Source: Pseudalkalibacillus hwajinpoensis | GTDB lineage: Bacteria; Bacillota; Bacilli; Bacillales; Guptibacillaceae | DNA: 64,000 nucleotides | Reading direction: 5' to 3' | NCBI RefSeq assembly: GCF_015234585.1 | Contig: NZ_JADFCM010000001.1 | Location: 248,001-312,000, forward strand | Shown: positions 1 to 11,900 of the stretch, piece by piece | Layout of the letters: each line of letters starts with the position of its first letter | Position numbering within the stretch: position 1 is the stretch's first letter | Notes under the pieces: generated by a model | What the model was told of the DNA's origin: nothing | What the model saw: only the letters and a program-made list of their open reading frames with translations | The model's database searches: none | Translations under genes and position numbers: made by a program

Positions 1-210
1 AGCGTGATGAAGCTCGGCATGAATCATCCAATGGGACCATTAACTCTCGCAGATTTTATCGGTCTTGATACGTGTCTTTATATTATGGAAACGCTTCAAG
101 AAGGATTCGGCGATGATAAATACCGCCCATGTCCGCTATTACGTAAATATGTAAAAGCTGGCTGGCTCGGACGTAAGACAGGAAGAGGCTTCTACCAATA
201 CCAGGATTAA
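1..210 (+). CDS. 3-hydroxybutyryl-CoA dehydrogenase, C-terminal end (partial)
   Basis: The frame is open from the first base, so the gene begins outside the window; 69 residues are visible. [16 protein letters not shown] and [11 protein letters not shown] are the conserved C-terminal blocks of the 3-hydroxyacyl-CoA dehydrogenase family, which oxidises (S)-3-hydroxyacyl-CoA to 3-ketoacyl-CoA with NAD(P). The first visible ATG lies inside the domain and is not the start. It is 20 bases upstream of an acyl-CoA dehydrogenase in the same direction, so it is probably the front part of one acyl-CoA degradation operon. Substrate chain length is inferred from context. Confidence 0.9.
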   Translation, partial: SVMKLGMNHPMGPLTLADFIGLDTCLYIMETLQEGFGDDKYRPCPLLRKYVKAGWLGRKTGRGFYQYQD

Positions 211-230
211 CACCACGAGGAGGAACGAGC

Positions 231-1373
231 ATGGAGCTTGTATTTACGGAAGAGCAGAAGATGATGCAGAAAATGGTGCGTGATTTTGCGGAAAAAGAAA
301 TCGCGCCAATTGTTGAAGAAATGGAAGAGACGGATCGTTTTCCACGCGAAGTGATTAAACGAATGGGCGAGCTTGGTTTAATGGGGATTCCGATTCCAGA
401 AGCTTATGGCGGAGCGGAAATGGATTATACGTCATACATCATTGCAATCCATGAGCTCTCAAAAGTGAGCGCCACGGTCGGCGTAATTCTATCGGTTCAT
501 ACATCCGTTGGGACACTGCCGATACTAGCGTTTGGTACAGAAGAACAGAAAAAGCGCTACATTCCGAAGCTAGCAACCGGAGAATACCTTGGTGCGTTTG
601 CGCTGACGGAACCGAGTTCAGGATCAGATGCAAGCAGCATGAAAACGCGCGCTGTCCGAGATGGCGATCACTACATTTTGAACGGCTCAAAGATTTTCAT
701 TACAAACGGCGGCGAGGCGGATACGTATGTTGCCTTCGCAAGAACAAATCCTGAGGAAAAAGGAAGCAAAGGCGTAACTGCTTTTATTATCGAACGTGAC
801 ATGCCTGGATTTAGCGTTGGGAAGAAAGAAAAGAAAATGGGGCTAAACGGCTCGAATACGGTTGAAATCATTTTCGAAGATTGCCGTGTGCCAGTTGAGA
901 ATCGTCTCGGCGAAGAAGGTCAGGGATTCAAAATTGCGATGGCAAACCTTGAGAGCGGCCGCATCGGGATCGCGGCACAGTCACTAGGAATTGCTGAAGC
1001 GGCGCTAAATTACGCGACGGCTTACGCGAAAGAGCGTCACCAGTTTGGTAAGCCGATCGGGCAAAATCAAGGTCTCGGCTTCAAGCTTGCCGATATGGCA
1101 ACAGAAGTAGAGGCAGCGAAACTCCTAACCTATCGTGCGGCTGACCTGAAAAACCACGGGATCCCTTGCATGCAGGAAGTCTCGATGGCGAAGCTCTTTG
1201 CATCGAAAGCAGCCGTGAAAGCCTCGATTGAAGCGGTTCAAGTCTATGGCGGTTACGGTTACACGAAAGATTACCCAGTAGAACGCCTATTCCGAGACGC
1301 GAAAGTATGCGAAATCTACGAAGGAACGAGCGAAATCCAGAAAATCGTCATTAGTCGGAACTTGATGAAATAG
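231..1373 (+). CDS. acyl-CoA dehydrogenase (short/branched-chain type), copy 1
   Basis: A 380-residue flavoprotein of the usual length for short-chain acyl-CoA dehydrogenases; it forms the 2,3-double bond of acyl-CoA and passes electrons to [15 protein letters not shown] (FAD/substrate loop) and the C-terminal YEGTSEIQ motif are present, with E364 as the expected catalytic base. AGGAGG lies just ahead of the ATG. A closely similar paralogue follows after 187 bases. Together with the dehydrogenase before it and IcmF after it, the likely role is beta-oxidation of short or branched acyl-CoAs; the exact substrate cannot be told from sequence. Confidence 0.93.
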   Translation: MELVFTEEQKMMQKMVRDFAEKEIAPIVEEMEETDRFPREVIKRMGELGLMGIPIPEAYGGAEMDYTSYIIAIHELSKVSATVGVILSVHTSVGTLPILAFGTEEQKKRYIPKLATGEYLGAFALTEPSSGSDASSMKTRAVRDGDHYILNGSKIFITNGGEADTYVAFARTNPEEKGSKGVTAFIIERDMPGFSVGKKEKKMGLNGSNTVEIIFEDCRVPVENRLGEEGQGFKIAMANLESGRIGIAAQSLGIAEAALNYATAYAKERHQFGKPIGQNQGLGFKLADMATEVEAAKLLTYRAADLKNHGIPCMQEVSMAKLFASKAAVKASIEAVQVYGGYGYTKDYPVERLFRDAKVCEIYEGTSEIQKIVISRNLMK

Positions 1374-1376
1374 AGA

Positions 1377-1434
1377 AAAGCGGAAGTGACCGTTTAGACC
1401 CGTCAGGCACTGGAGGCTTCCTCAGAAAAGCCAG
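1377..1434 (+). repeat. truncated copy of the ~120-bp dispersed structured repeat
   Basis: The opening blocks of the repeat seen whole elsewhere are recognisable: AAAAGCGGAAGTG, CCGTTTAGACCCG and CTGGAGGCTT. The apical hairpin and the 3' half, which carries the partner strands of the outer stems, are missing. It sits directly after the first acyl-CoA dehydrogenase gene and directly before the 20-bp-period array, so array and truncation may be linked. Function unknown. Confidence 0.6.
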
Positions 1435-1437
1435 GTA

Positions 1438-1540
1438 TATCCGTTTTATTGTCCAAAAAACCATTATATTGGCCAAACTTCATTTTTATTGGCCAAATTC
1501 GAGATATATTGTCCAAAATCAACTTTTATTGTCCAAACCA
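1438..1540 (+). repeat. five-unit array with exact 20-bp period
   Basis: Five cores reading ATTGTCCAAA or ATTGGCCAAA begin at 1448, 1468, 1488, 1508 and 1528, each exactly 20 bases from the next. The 10-base spacers differ from one another and tend to end T-rich. The period is not a multiple of three and the stretch is noncoding, ending just before the ribosome site of the next gene. A second array of the same design, inverted, lies between mntP and hflC. No protein or RNA is known to me for this pattern. Confidence 0.85.
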
Positions 1541-1560
1541 CCAAAAAGGAGAGAAACAGG

Positions 1561-2703
1561 ATGAATTTTCAACTATCAGAAGAACATGAAATGCTACGGA
1601 AAATGGTGCGCGACTTTGCGAGGAAAGAAGTAGAACCAACAGCGGCTGAGCGTGATGAAGAAGAGCGCTTTGATCGAAAGCTTTTTGATCAAATGGCTGA
1701 GCTTGGTTTAACGGGCATCCCATGGTCAGAAGAGTACGGTGGCATTGGCTCAGATTACTTAAGCTATGTGATTGCAGTGGAAGAGCTATCACGCGTTTGT
1801 GCGTCTACAGGTGTAACGCTTTCTGCACATACCTCCCTTGCAGGCTGGCCGTTGAATGCATTTGGTACAGAAGAGCAGAAGCAGAAGTTCTTGCGTCCAA
1901 TGGCAGAAGGTAAGCTAATGGGAGCTTACGGACTCACAGAGCCAGGGTCAGGATCGGATGCGAGTGGGATGAAAACGACGGCGAAGCTTGATGGCGATCA
2001 CTACATCTTAAATGGCTCGAAAATTTTCATTACAAACGGCGGCGAAGCGGAAATTTATATCGTGTTTGCTCAGACCGATAAAGAAAAGGGTCATAAAGGG
2101 ATTACTGCGTTTATCGTTGAAAAAGGAACGCCTGGTTTCTCAATGGGTAAGAAAGAGAAAAAGCTCGGCATTCGCTCTTCTCCTACGCTCGAAATCATTT
2201 TTGAAGACTGCCGTGTACCTGTTGAAAATCGTCTTGGCGATGAAGGACAAGGATTTAAAATCGCGATGAAGACGCTTGATGGTGGGCGTAACGGAATTGC
2301 GGCTCAAGCTGTTGGCATTGCACAAGGTGCGCTTGATGCAGCAACAGCATATACGAAGGAGCGTAAGCAGTTTGGCAAACCGATCGGCGCAAATCAAGGC
2401 ATTGGCTTTAAGCTCGCTGATATGGCAACGAAAATTGAAGCAGCTCGACTATTAACTTACCAGGCTGCATGGAAAGAAAGTCAGGGTCTTCCGTATGGTA
2501 AAGAATCGGCGATGTCTAAGCTATACGCTGGAGATATCTCGATGGAAGTAACAACAGAAGCGGTGCAAGTCTTTGGTGGCTATGGCTATACGAAGGATTA
2601 TCCAGTTGAGCGCTATATGCGTGATGCGAAAATTACGCAAATCTATGAAGGTACAAATGAAATTCAGCGTCTTGTTATTTCAAGAATGCTGATGGCTGAT
2701 TAA
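1561..2703 (+). CDS. acyl-CoA dehydrogenase (short/branched-chain type), copy 2
   Basis: Paralogue of the preceding gene and also 380 residues; it carries the same [12 protein letters not shown] loop and YEGTNEIQ motif with E363 as expected catalytic base. The frame stays open 72 bases further upstream, but those codons run through the 20-bp-period array; the ATG chosen follows AAAGGAG and gives the same length and N-terminal alignment as copy 1. Two adjacent enzymes probably cover different acyl-CoA substrates. The C-terminal coding end lies 8 bases from meaB, indicating one transcript. Confidence 0.93.
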   Translation: MNFQLSEEHEMLRKMVRDFARKEVEPTAAERDEEERFDRKLFDQMAELGLTGIPWSEEYGGIGSDYLSYVIAVEELSRVCASTGVTLSAHTSLAGWPLNAFGTEEQKQKFLRPMAEGKLMGAYGLTEPGSGSDASGMKTTAKLDGDHYILNGSKIFITNGGEAEIYIVFAQTDKEKGHKGITAFIVEKGTPGFSMGKKEKKLGIRSSPTLEIIFEDCRVPVENRLGDEGQGFKIAMKTLDGGRNGIAAQAVGIAQGALDAATAYTKERKQFGKPIGANQGIGFKLADMATKIEAARLLTYQAAWKESQGLPYGKESAMSKLYAGDISMEVTTEAVQVFGGYGYTKDYPVERYMRDAKITQIYEGTNEIQRLVISRMLMAD

Positions 2704-2711
2704 GAAGCGCT

Positions 2712-3671
2712 ATGCATCCACTCGCAGAACGACTTTCAAATCAGGATGAACGTGCGCTCGCAAAGGCGATCAGTCTTGTTGAAAATGATGCTGAAGACAA
2801 ACTGGAATTACTGAAGGATATCCACCCGATGACGGGGCGTGCCCACTATATTGGGATAACCGGATCACCCGGTGCCGGTAAAAGTTCGCTCGTTAACAGG
2901 CTGATTACCCACCTTAGAAAGCAGGATCTCACTGTTGGTGTTGTGGCCGTTGATCCAACGAGTCCGTTTAGCGGGGGTTCCCTTCTAGGAGATCGTGTCA
3001 GGATGGCGGAGCATTTTACCGATCCTGGTGTCTTTATCCGAAGCATGGGAACACGAGGGAGCCTTGGGGGGCTTTCTCGAACGACGAAGGAAACGGTTCG
3101 CTTAATGGACGCGTTTGGATTCGATGTCATATTAATTGAAACGGTTGGGGTTGGGCAATCAGAGCTCGATATTATGAAGATCGCGGATACGATTGCCGTA
3201 GTGTTGAACCCAGGTAGCGGAGACGTTGTGCAAGTCTTTAAAGCTGGCATTATGGAAATTGCGGATCTTTTTATCGTCAATAAAGCAGATTTACCAGGTG
3301 TCCCCAAGCTACTGGCTGAGCTTGAAAGCATGCTCGATCTGGTGAAGCATGATGCGCCGTGGCGTCCACCGATTGTGAAGGCGATCTCTGTTCAAAATCT
3401 AGGTCTTGAGAATGTTTGGAAACGAATGCAGGAGCATTTTGAATACAGTAAGGAGTCTGGTGAGCGTGATGCTAGACGCAAAACCTCACTTGAACGAGAA
3501 GTGATCGAAGTGGTGCATGATGAAATGATGAAGCAGCTTATGGAGCGCGAAGCAGAGGATAATGGCTGGATTGATGAAGTGAAAAGTGGCGCCGTCGACC
3601 CTTACTCAGCCGCTGTGAAGCTGCTTCAGGATTATATGGGCAGCCTTGAGAGGAAGGGGATGGGAAGGTGA
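2712..3671 (+). CDS. meaB: MeaB/ArgK-type GTPase, chaperone of a B12-dependent acyl-CoA mutase
   Basis: G3E-family GTPase of 319 residues. Walker A GSPGAGKS is at 51-58, the ETVGVGQSE switch block at 143-151 and the guanine-specificity motif NKAD at 190-193. The family protects and reloads adenosylcobalamin-dependent acyl-CoA mutases. The ATG lies 8 bases after the previous stop with little of a ribosome site, so translation is probably coupled. The only mutase nearby is IcmF, which already has its own fused G domain; whether this protein serves IcmF or a mutase elsewhere is open. Confidence 0.88.
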   Translation: MHPLAERLSNQDERALAKAISLVENDAEDKLELLKDIHPMTGRAHYIGITGSPGAGKSSLVNRLITHLRKQDLTVGVVAVDPTSPFSGGSLLGDRVRMAEHFTDPGVFIRSMGTRGSLGGLSRTTKETVRLMDAFGFDVILIETVGVGQSELDIMKIADTIAVVLNPGSGDVVQVFKAGIMEIADLFIVNKADLPGVPKLLAELESMLDLVKHDAPWRPPIVKAISVQNLGLENVWKRMQEHFEYSKESGERDARRKTSLEREVIEVVHDEMMKQLMEREAEDNGWIDEVKSGAVDPYSAAVKLLQDYMGSLERKGMGR

Positions 3672-4303
3672 AGAAAAACGTTCCTTCGATGGTAAAGGAT
3701 GAAAAGCTCATTCAGAAACGACGTGAGCAAATGATCAAAGCAGCGGTCTCCCTTTTTAAGGAAAAAGGGTTCCATCGTACGACAACGCGAGAAATTGCGC
3801 GTGTTGCTGGCTTTAGCATTGGTACGCTGTATGAATACATTCGCAAAAAAGAAGATGTGTTATATCTCGTTTGTGACAGCATTTATGATGAAGTGAGAGA
3901 GCGTCTAGAAGATCAGCTTAAGCCTAATATAACTGGAATCGAGCGTTTAAGGCAGGCCCTTCATGCGTTTTATCATGTGATGGACGATATGCAGGATGAA
4001 GTGCTTGTCATGTACCAGGAAGCAAAGTCCCTTCCGCGGGAAACGCTCCCTTATGTATTGAAAAAAGAGCTAGGAATGGCGGAAATATTTGAGCGATTGA
4101 TTGAAGAATGTGTAGCAGAAGGAAAACTTCGGCTTACAGAAGAGGAGATTTACGGAGCTGCTCATAACATTCTCGTGCAGGGACAGATGTGGGTGTTCAG
4201 GCGCTGGGCGCTTCGATCTCATTATTCCATTGAAGAGTATACAAGAATGCAGGAGGCTTTTTTGATTCAAGCTTTAAATCCTGTAGAAACTACGAACCGA
4301 TAG
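3668..4303 (+). CDS. TetR/AcrR-family transcriptional regulator
   Basis: 211 residues, with a typical N-terminal helix-turn-helix ([21 protein letters not shown], about residues 38-58, quoted here in two parts: [11 protein letters not shown] then [10 protein letters not shown]) and a variable ligand domain. The GTG start overlaps the meaB stop by four bases (GTGA), so the two are translationally coupled. Lying inside an acyl-CoA degradation operon, it probably senses an acyl-CoA and represses this operon, as FadR-type TetR proteins do in Bacillus; the ligand and operator are not visible here. Confidence 0.88.
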   Translation: MKKNVPSMVKDEKLIQKRREQMIKAAVSLFKEKGFHRTTTREIARVAGFSIGTLYEYIRKKEDVLYLVCDSIYDEVRERLEDQLKPNITGIERLRQALHAFYHVMDDMQDEVLVMYQEAKSLPRETLPYVLKKELGMAEIFERLIEECVAEGKLRLTEEEIYGAAHNILVQGQMWVFRRWALRSHYSIEEYTRMQEAFLIQALNPVETTNR

Positions 4304-4316
4304 AGGAGGAACAGCA

Positions 4317-7300
4317 GTGAGTGTAGTCGAAACGTATAAACCAGTGAACCATGTTCGTTTTGTAACCGCTTCAAGTTTGTTTGATGGTCATGATGCATCT
4401 ATTAACATTATGCGCCGCATTCTACAGGCGAGCGGTGCAGAAGTTATTCATCTCGGACATAACCGCTCTGTTGAGGAAGTCGTGAACGCTGCCATACAGG
4501 AAGATGCGCAGGGAATTGCAATCTCGTCTTATCAAGGCGGTCATATGGAATACTTTAAATATATGTATGACCTTTTAAAAGAAAAAGGCGCTTCACACGT
4601 TAAGATTTATGGCGGTGGGGGCGGCGTTATTATTCCTAAGGAAATTAAAGAGCTGCATGCTTACGGAATTTCTCACATTTTTTCACCTGATGATGGAAGT
4701 GATCTTGGTCTGCAAGGCATGATCGATATGATGATCAAGGAATGTGATTTTCCGACGTTTAAACAAATTGATAACCAGATTGATCGCTTGCATGAGCGCG
4801 ATCCGCAGGCTGTTTCGAGTCTCATTACCCTTGCTGAAAGCTATGGTGGAGAACGTACAGAAGAGACGGCGGCCGCTGCTGAGCAAGTGTTTGATAAGCT
4901 TAAGAATATGGCAACCGACTCTCCTGTTCTTGGGATTACTGGTACTGGTGGAGCTGGGAAAAGCTCCTTAACTGATGAGCTCGTACGCCGTTTCATTAAT
5001 GAATTTGATGATAAGACGGTAGCGATCCTTTCCATTGATCCGACAAAACAAAAGACTGGCGGCGCACTGCTCGGTGACAGAATCCGTATGAACGCTATTC
5101 ACAATGACCGCGTGTTTATGAGAAGTCTCGCAACGCGAAAATCAAAAACTGAGCTTTCACTTTCAATACGTGAAGCGTTAACCGTTGTGAAAGCGGCTGG
5201 ATATGACTTGATCATTATTGAAACAAGCGGAATCGGCCAGGGGGATGCCGAGATCGTTGAAATTTCTGATGTTTCGATGTATGTGATGACAAGTGAATTT
5301 GGTGCGCCTTCACAACTTGAGAAAATTGATATGATCGATTTTGCGGATTTGATTGTGATTAATAAATACGAGCGCAAAGGCTCTGAAGATGCTCTGCGTG
5401 ACGTGAAGAAGCAATATCAGCGTAGTCACATGCTGTTTGAGCAAAATCTAGATAACATGCCTGTCTACGGCACGATCGCAAGTCAGTTTAATGATCCGGG
5501 CACGAATACGCTTTTTAAAGCATTGGTTGATACGATTCACCGTAAATGCCGAAATGACTGGGCAACAAACATTGAAACAAGTGACATTGTGGAAAAGCTG
5601 AATCTCATTATTCCACCGCAGCGTCAGCAATATTTACAGGACATCTCTGGTTCCGTTCGTCGTTACCATGAATATGTCGAAAAGCAGGTTCAGCTTGCAA
5701 GAAAAGCATTCCAGCTTCAAGGGACGATTGCGATGCTAGAGAGTGCGGAAGGCAATGACGAGACGATTGCGATGCTCTCTAAGATGAAAGATGAAAACAT
5801 GGATGATATGCATGGAGAAACGCGTAAGATTATCGAAAGCTGGCCTGAAGTGAAAGAGAAATATAGTGGGAAAGAATTCATATCCGTTATCCGCGAGAAA
5901 GAAATCGTAACAGAACTAACGACGAAGAGTCTTTCAGGATTGGATATTCCAAAGGTATCTCTACCGAAGTATGAAGATTGGGGAGAAATTGTGCGCTGGG
6001 TATTGAAAGAGAACGTGCCGGGCTCATTCCCGTATACCGCTGGCGTCTTTCCATTTAAACGAAAAGGAGAGGACCCGAAGCGTCAATTTGCAGGCGAAGG
6101 GACGCCTGAGCGAACCAATCGCCGTTTCCATTACCTCTCTGAGAACGAAGATGCGAAGCGCTTAAGCACCGCTTTCGATTCTGTGACGCTTTACGGAGAA
6201 GATCCTGACTATCGTCCTGATATTTACGGAAAAGTTGGCGAGAGTGGCGTGAGTATTTGTACACTCGACGATATGAAAAAGCTTTATGCAGGCTTTGATT
6301 TATGTGCACCATCGACTTCAGTATCTATGACGATTAATGGCCCTGCGCCGATCATACTCGCAATGTTTATGAACACGGCGATTGAGCAGCAAATTCAAGG
6401 ATTTGAAGAAAAAGAAGGTCGTAAAGCAAACGAGCAGGAGCTTGCCGATATTAAGACAAACACGCTTAGCACGGTTCGTGGTACCGTTCAGGCGGACATT
6501 TTAAAAGAAGATCAGGGTCAAAACACATGTATTTTCTCAACAGAATTTGCGCTTCGGATGATGGGGGATATTCAGGAGTACTTCATCAATGAGAATGTGC
6601 GTAACTATTATTCAGTGTCAATTTCCGGCTACCATATTGCCGAAGCGGGTGCGAACCCTATTTCACAGCTGGCGTTCACGCTTGCGAATGGCTTTACGTA
6701 TGTCGAGTATTATTTAAGTCGCGGTATGGATATCGATAAGTTTGCACCGAATCTTTCCTTCTTCTTTAGTAATGGACTTGACCCAGAATATACCGTTATT
6801 GGAAGAGTGGCGCGCAGAATTTGGGCGACGGTGATGAGAGAGAAGTACGGTGCAAATGCTCGTAGTCAGAAGTTAAAGTATCATGTGCAAACGTCAGGAC
6901 GTTCTTTGCACGCGCAAGAGATGGACTTTAATGATATACGCACAACATTGCAGGGCTTAATGGCGATTCATGACAACTGTAACTCGCTTCATACGAATGC
7001 TTACGATGAAGCTGTCACAACACCAACTGAGGAATCAGTTCGTCGTGCTATGGCAATTCAAATGATTATTACGAAAGAGCATGGACTGACGAAGAACGAA
7101 AACCCACTACAAGGTTCATTCATCATTGAAGAGTTAACAGACCTTGTGGAGGAAGCTGTTCTTAGTGAATTTGAGAAAATTAATGCGCGTGGCGGTGTAT
7201 TGGGTGCAATGGAGACACAGTACCAGCGCGGTAAAATTCAAGAAGAGTCCATGCATTATGAGATGCTAAAGCATAGCGGTGAGCTTCCGATCGTTGGAGT

Positions 7301-7580
7301 GAACACGTATAAGAATCCAAATCCACCTGCAGAAGAAGAGTGGAACATGGAGCTTGCAAGAGCGAGCAAGGAAGAAAAGGAACAGCAAATTACAAACTTA
7401 AAGCAGTTCCAAGAAACCCATTCAGATACGACAGAAGATGCGCTGAATCGCTTAAAGAAAGCAGCGTTAAGTAAAGGGAATATTTTCGAAGAATTAATGG
7501 AGACGGTGAAAGTAGCAAGTCTAGGGCAAATTACAACTGCACTCTATGAAGTTGGTGGGAAATACCGTCGAAATATGTAG
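4317..7580 (+). CDS. icmF: fused isobutyryl-CoA mutase IcmF (B12 domain - G domain - mutase domain)
   Basis: 1087 residues, the usual size of IcmF, which interconverts isobutyryl-CoA and n-butyryl-CoA with adenosylcobalamin. Domains in order: B12-binding with DGHDAS (cobalt-ligand H25) and SSYQGGH in the first ~140 residues; MeaI-like GTPase with GTGGAGKSS near 210 and NKYE in place of NKAD, as is common in IcmF; then the large TIM-barrel mutase domain from about 560 to the end. GTG start after GAGGAGGAA. A strong hairpin terminator follows, so this closes the operon. It would feed valine-derived isobutyryl-CoA into butyryl-CoA oxidation by the upstream enzymes. Confidence 0.93.
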   Translation: MSVVETYKPVNHVRFVTASSLFDGHDASINIMRRILQASGAEVIHLGHNRSVEEVVNAAIQEDAQGIAISSYQGGHMEYFKYMYDLLKEKGASHVKIYGGGGGVIIPKEIKELHAYGISHIFSPDDGSDLGLQGMIDMMIKECDFPTFKQIDNQIDRLHERDPQAVSSLITLAESYGGERTEETAAAAEQVFDKLKNMATDSPVLGITGTGGAGKSSLTDELVRRFINEFDDKTVAILSIDPTKQKTGGALLGDRIRMNAIHNDRVFMRSLATRKSKTELSLSIREALTVVKAAGYDLIIIETSGIGQGDAEIVEISDVSMYVMTSEFGAPSQLEKIDMIDFADLIVINKYERKGSEDALRDVKKQYQRSHMLFEQNLDNMPVYGTIASQFNDPGTNTLFKALVDTIHRKCRNDWATNIETSDIVEKLNLIIPPQRQQYLQDISGSVRRYHEYVEKQVQLARKAFQLQGTIAMLESAEGNDETIAMLSKMKDENMDDMHGETRKIIESWPEVKEKYSGKEFISVIREKEIVTELTTKSLSGLDIPKVSLPKYEDWGEIVRWVLKENVPGSFPYTAGVFPFKRKGEDPKRQFAGEGTPERTNRRFHYLSENEDAKRLSTAFDSVTLYGEDPDYRPDIYGKVGESGVSICTLDDMKKLYAGFDLCAPSTSVSMTINGPAPIILAMFMNTAIEQQIQGFEEKEGRKANEQELADIKTNTLSTVRGTVQADILKEDQGQNTCIFSTEFALRMMGDIQEYFINENVRNYYSVSISGYHIAEAGANPISQLAFTLANGFTYVEYYLSRGMDIDKFAPNLSFFFSNGLDPEYTVIGRVARRIWATVMREKYGANARSQKLKYHVQTSGRSLHAQEMDFNDIRTTLQGLMAIHDNCNSLHTNAYDEAVTTPTEESVRRAMAIQMIITKEHGLTKNENPLQGSFIIEELTDLVEEAVLSEFEKINARGGVLGAMETQYQRGKIQEESMHYEMLKHSGELPIVGVNTYKNPNPPAEEEWNMELARASKEEKEQQITNLKQFQETHSDTTEDALNRLKKAALSKGNIFEELMETVKVASLGQITTALYEVGGKYRRNM

Positions 7581-7621
7581 ACCGTTAAGAACTTGTCAAA
7601 TGCAAGCGTTCATATTATTGT

Positions 7622-7650
7622 AGGAGGAAGGAGTAACCTTCCTCCTTTTC
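7622..7650 (+). terminator. intrinsic terminator after icmF
   Basis: Perfect 10-bp stem AGGAGGAAGG / CCTTCCTCCT with loop AGTAA, then a short T run. Ends the acyl-CoA operon. Confidence 0.85.
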
Positions 7651-7738
7651 GTACGAGAAGGTACATCACTTGAAGGTGAAATCCTTCTATTTCAATAGAT
7701 TTGTTTGAAAATCGTAGCATAGATTGCGTAATTTTGTT

Positions 7739-7744
7739 TATAAT
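7739..7744 (+). promoter_or_regulatory. candidate sigma-A -10 box for rpoE
   Basis: TATAAT in the AT-rich gap between icmF and rpoE, about 130 bases before the start. No convincing -35 hexamer at 16-18 bases, so support is weak. Confidence 0.35.
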
Positions 7745-7876
7745 GAATGGTATGTTTTGTATTAGGATTAACAAGTAGCTTGAAATAAATGCTATCGTTT
7801 AAAAATAGTGATAAGCTAGTTTCTCAAATTAGCAGCTATTATTCATAGGAGATAATTGAAAGGGAGTGCCGATATC

Positions 7877-8368
7877 GTGAGTAGCTTAAAGCAGCTGTCT
7901 GCTGAAGACATCCAAGAAACATCCATGATTGATATTATGTATTTCATCCTGCAGGACGAGAAAAAACCTGTTTCTTTCTACACGTTAATGGAACGAATTG
8001 GAAAGATGAAAGGTCTAACTTCTTCTCAGCTTCAGGACATGCTTGCAGAAGTTTATACAAACTTGAACACAGACGGTCGTTTCGTAACGCTTGGAGATAA
8101 CCAGTGGGGCCTTAAGGGCTGGTATCCTGTTGAGCAATCTCAAGAAGAGCTTGCAACGACAATTAAACCAAAGAAACGCAAGAAATCAACTGACGATGAG
8201 CTTGGTTTCGACGAAGATGATGAAGACGATCTTGAAGATCTAGAAGTAGATGATCTTGACGACTTTGACGATGATGACTTCGATGATGATACAGAAGATT
8301 TGGACGATGAAGACATTGATGATGACGATGATGACGACGTGGAAGACGACGAAGAAGAAAAGAAATAA
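7877..8368 (+). CDS. rpoE: RNA polymerase delta subunit
   Basis: 163 residues: an N-terminal HARE-type winged helix (about 10-80, ending near GRFVTLGDNQWGLKGWYP) followed by a nearly pure Asp/Glu tail, the two-part layout of RpoE. Delta binds core RNA polymerase, displaces nucleic acid through the acidic tail and speeds recycling. The GTG with AAAGGGAG ahead of it is chosen; an upstream in-frame TTG would add seven residues but does not match the family N-terminus. It precedes pyrG, as in B. subtilis. Confidence 0.93.
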   Translation: MSSLKQLSAEDIQETSMIDIMYFILQDEKKPVSFYTLMERIGKMKGLTSSQLQDMLAEVYTNLNTDGRFVTLGDNQWGLKGWYPVEQSQEELATTIKPKKRKKSTDDELGFDEDDEDDLEDLEVDDLDDFDDDDFDDDTEDLDDEDIDDDDDDDVEDDEEEKK

Positions 8369-8459
8369 TTTCTGTCGCTTCTTGACTTTCGGTAGTGAAA
8401 TCGGTAGAATCATTTTTGGGCTTCACCAAAATACTAAACTAATTTATAGATACGATATG

Positions 8460-8511
8460 AAAACAAAAGTGCCCCCTCATTTATGGGACAGGTGCCACTT
8501 TTGTTTTTTTT
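8460..8511 (+). terminator. intrinsic terminator after rpoE
   Basis: 12-bp arms AAAACAAAAGTG / CACTTTTGTTTT separated by 24 bases, followed by a long T run. A-rich 5' and T-rich 3' arms could work in both directions. Confidence 0.8.
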
Positions 8512-10402
<1,891 letters not shown>

Positions 10403-10406
10403 TTAC

Positions 10407-10443
10407 AAAAAGCCTCTTCTCCGTTCGGAGAAGAGGCTTTTTT
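10407..10443. terminator. bidirectional terminator between pyrG and the DUF2529 gene
   Basis: Near-perfect stem AAAAAGCCTCTTCTCCG / CGGAGAAGAGGCTTTTT with a two-base loop; T runs on both strands. It serves two convergent genes. Confidence 0.9.
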
Positions 10444-10457
10444 AGAAGAAGATAGCA

Positions 10458-10988
10458 TTAAAATTTGTAGCCATGCTCTTCTAATATTTCTCTTGTAGTT
10501 AAATAAAGGGCATGATAAATGTACAAAGAAGTGAGTAGAGAAGGGTAACCGATTCGTTCCCCATCATCATTTGGAACGAGACCGGAAGTAAGCCCAGTGT
10601 TAATGTGAAAATGAACGCTTTGCTCAAGGAGAGGATCAGTTTCTTTTTTCGTTGCTGATATGCCAACAACCTGAGCTCCTGTTGCTTTGAATTTCTCAGC
10701 ATGCTCAGCCGCTAGTTTGTCATCGTTAAACCGTGAAAATAATATCACGCAGTCATTTTCAGTTAATGCGGCAGGGTCATGGAGAATCGCACTTGAAGGA
10801 AGCTTCTCAGATCCGTACACTGCTTCAAGAGCAGCGCCCTGGAGCTCATGCTCGCCATAAAAATAAACCGTCCCGCCTCCTGTTATCGTCTGTGCGAACA
10901 ATCGGGATATATCTTCAATCACCATCTCATGCTGATCCTGAATAATCTTAAACTTCCCCATCAGCTGAGTCGTAAAAATTTTAAGCAT
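10458..10988 (-). CDS. DUF2529 family protein (YwjG-like)
   Basis: 176 residues from the ATG preceded by AAAGGCAG; an upstream extension of 41 residues is open but low-complexity and lacks family similarity. The sequence resembles B. subtilis YwjG, placed, as here, between pyrG and spo0F on the opposite strand. Alternating hydrophobic strands (GGTVYFYG, DCVILFS, GAQVVGIS) suggest a sugar-isomerase-like alpha/beta fold, but no catalytic residues are known and no function is assigned. Confidence 0.8.
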   Translation of the reverse strand: MLKIFTTQLMGKFKIIQDQHEMVIEDISRLFAQTITGGGTVYFYGEHELQGAALEAVYGSEKLPSSAILHDPAALTENDCVILFSRFNDDKLAAEHAEKFKATGAQVVGISATKKETDPLLEQSVHFHINTGLTSGLVPNDDGERIGYPSLLTSLYIYHALYLTTREILEEHGYKF

Positions 10989-11145
10989 TTTATCACTGCC
11001 TTTCAAAGTTTTTATAAAAAAAGAGAACTGATTTTTGGCTGTATTTTGGATATAAATATATGAATGAATCTCATTATACCGAAAAAGAAGATGAACAATT
11101 TTTTTGCTCATCGCAGGTTCCTATTATAACGAAACTACATGACAC

Positions 11146-11173
11146 TTGCGAATTACAGCCCTCGATGTATAAT
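11146..11173 (+). promoter_or_regulatory. sigma-A promoter for spo0F
   Basis: TTGCGA, 16-base spacer, TATAAT, 68 bases before the spo0F start. B. subtilis spo0F also has a sigma-H promoter; no clear sigma-H match was found here. Confidence 0.7.
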
Positions 11174-11241
11174 CAGGAAGGGATTCAACAATTTGAAGCG
11201 AACATAAACAGTAAGACTAACTGAAAAGAAGGTGCTCTCAC

Positions 11242-11610
11242 ATGAATGAAAAAATTTTAATCGTAGATGATCAATATGGAATCCGTATTCTTCTAAACGA
11301 AATCTTCCAAAAAGAAGGATATCAAACCTTCCAGGCAGCGAATGGTGTTCAAGCACTATCGATCGTAAAAAGTGAGGATCCCGACTTAGTCATTCTCGAT
11401 ATGAAGATACCAGGAATGGATGGACTTGAAATCCTAAAGAGAATCAAAAAAATGGAAGCAAGGGCGCTTGTCATTATTATGACTGCCTACGGTGAACTAG
11501 ATATGATTCACGAAGCGATGGATCTAGGAGCAATTACCCATTTTGCGAAGCCTTTTGACATTGACGAGATACGAGCAGCAGTAAAAAAAGAATTAGCATC
11601 GCTTTCATAA
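11242..11610 (+). CDS. spo0F: sporulation phosphorelay response regulator Spo0F
   Basis: 122 residues, a lone receiver domain with no output domain. Acidic pocket D9/D10, phosphorylation site D53 (LVILDMK), T81 and K103 (FAKPFD) are all in place. Spo0F takes phosphate from sporulation sensor kinases and hands it to Spo0B, which passes it on to Spo0A. ATG after AAGGTG. Position between pyrG/ywjG and fbaA is the same as in B. subtilis. Confidence 0.96.
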   Translation: MNEKILIVDDQYGIRILLNEIFQKEGYQTFQAANGVQALSIVKSEDPDLVILDMKIPGMDGLEILKRIKKMEARALVIIMTAYGELDMIHEAMDLGAITHFAKPFDIDEIRAAVKKELASLS

Positions 11611-11900
11611 AGAAAGGTAACGCTTACATAAACAAATCCCATTAAATCAAGCTTTTCCCCTTCTTTTATGAAAGTGATATGCTATAATAGAACCGTGTTT
11701 TTGGAGAAATTGTAGAGCAAATGAATTCAGTTTAGCGGGAAGTTCTTGGACGACGGCATACATAAAAACATCGCGTTTGTGCCATCTTGAAGAAGACAGT
11801 TTTTCTGGATACATCTGCATGCTTCAATGACAAGTATTCGTTATTAAGATGTTCCAGGTATCATCCTGGCAATTTTAAATTATATTGAGGAGGATTTACC
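11611..11900 (+). promoter_or_regulatory. fbaA promoter and long 5' leader
   Basis: An extended -10 TGCTATAAT (TATAAT at 11683-11688) with no good -35 predicts a leader of about 205 bases. It contains a small hairpin CCAGG/CCTGG near 11851-11866 just before the ribosome site. No known riboswitch was recognised. Confidence 0.5.

Noticed and set aside
1438..1540. 20-bp-period array as a CRISPR array
   Set aside because: Repeats are only 10 bases and degenerate, spacers 10 bases, and no cas gene is near.
1489..1560. N-terminal extension of the second acyl-CoA dehydrogenase
   Set aside because: The codons run through the noncoding array and the later ATG has a good ribosome site and the family length.
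8460..8511. GGGACAGGTGCCAC in the rpoE terminator loop as a separate repeat element
   Set aside because: Only one copy is seen in the window, so it is kept as part of the terminator.
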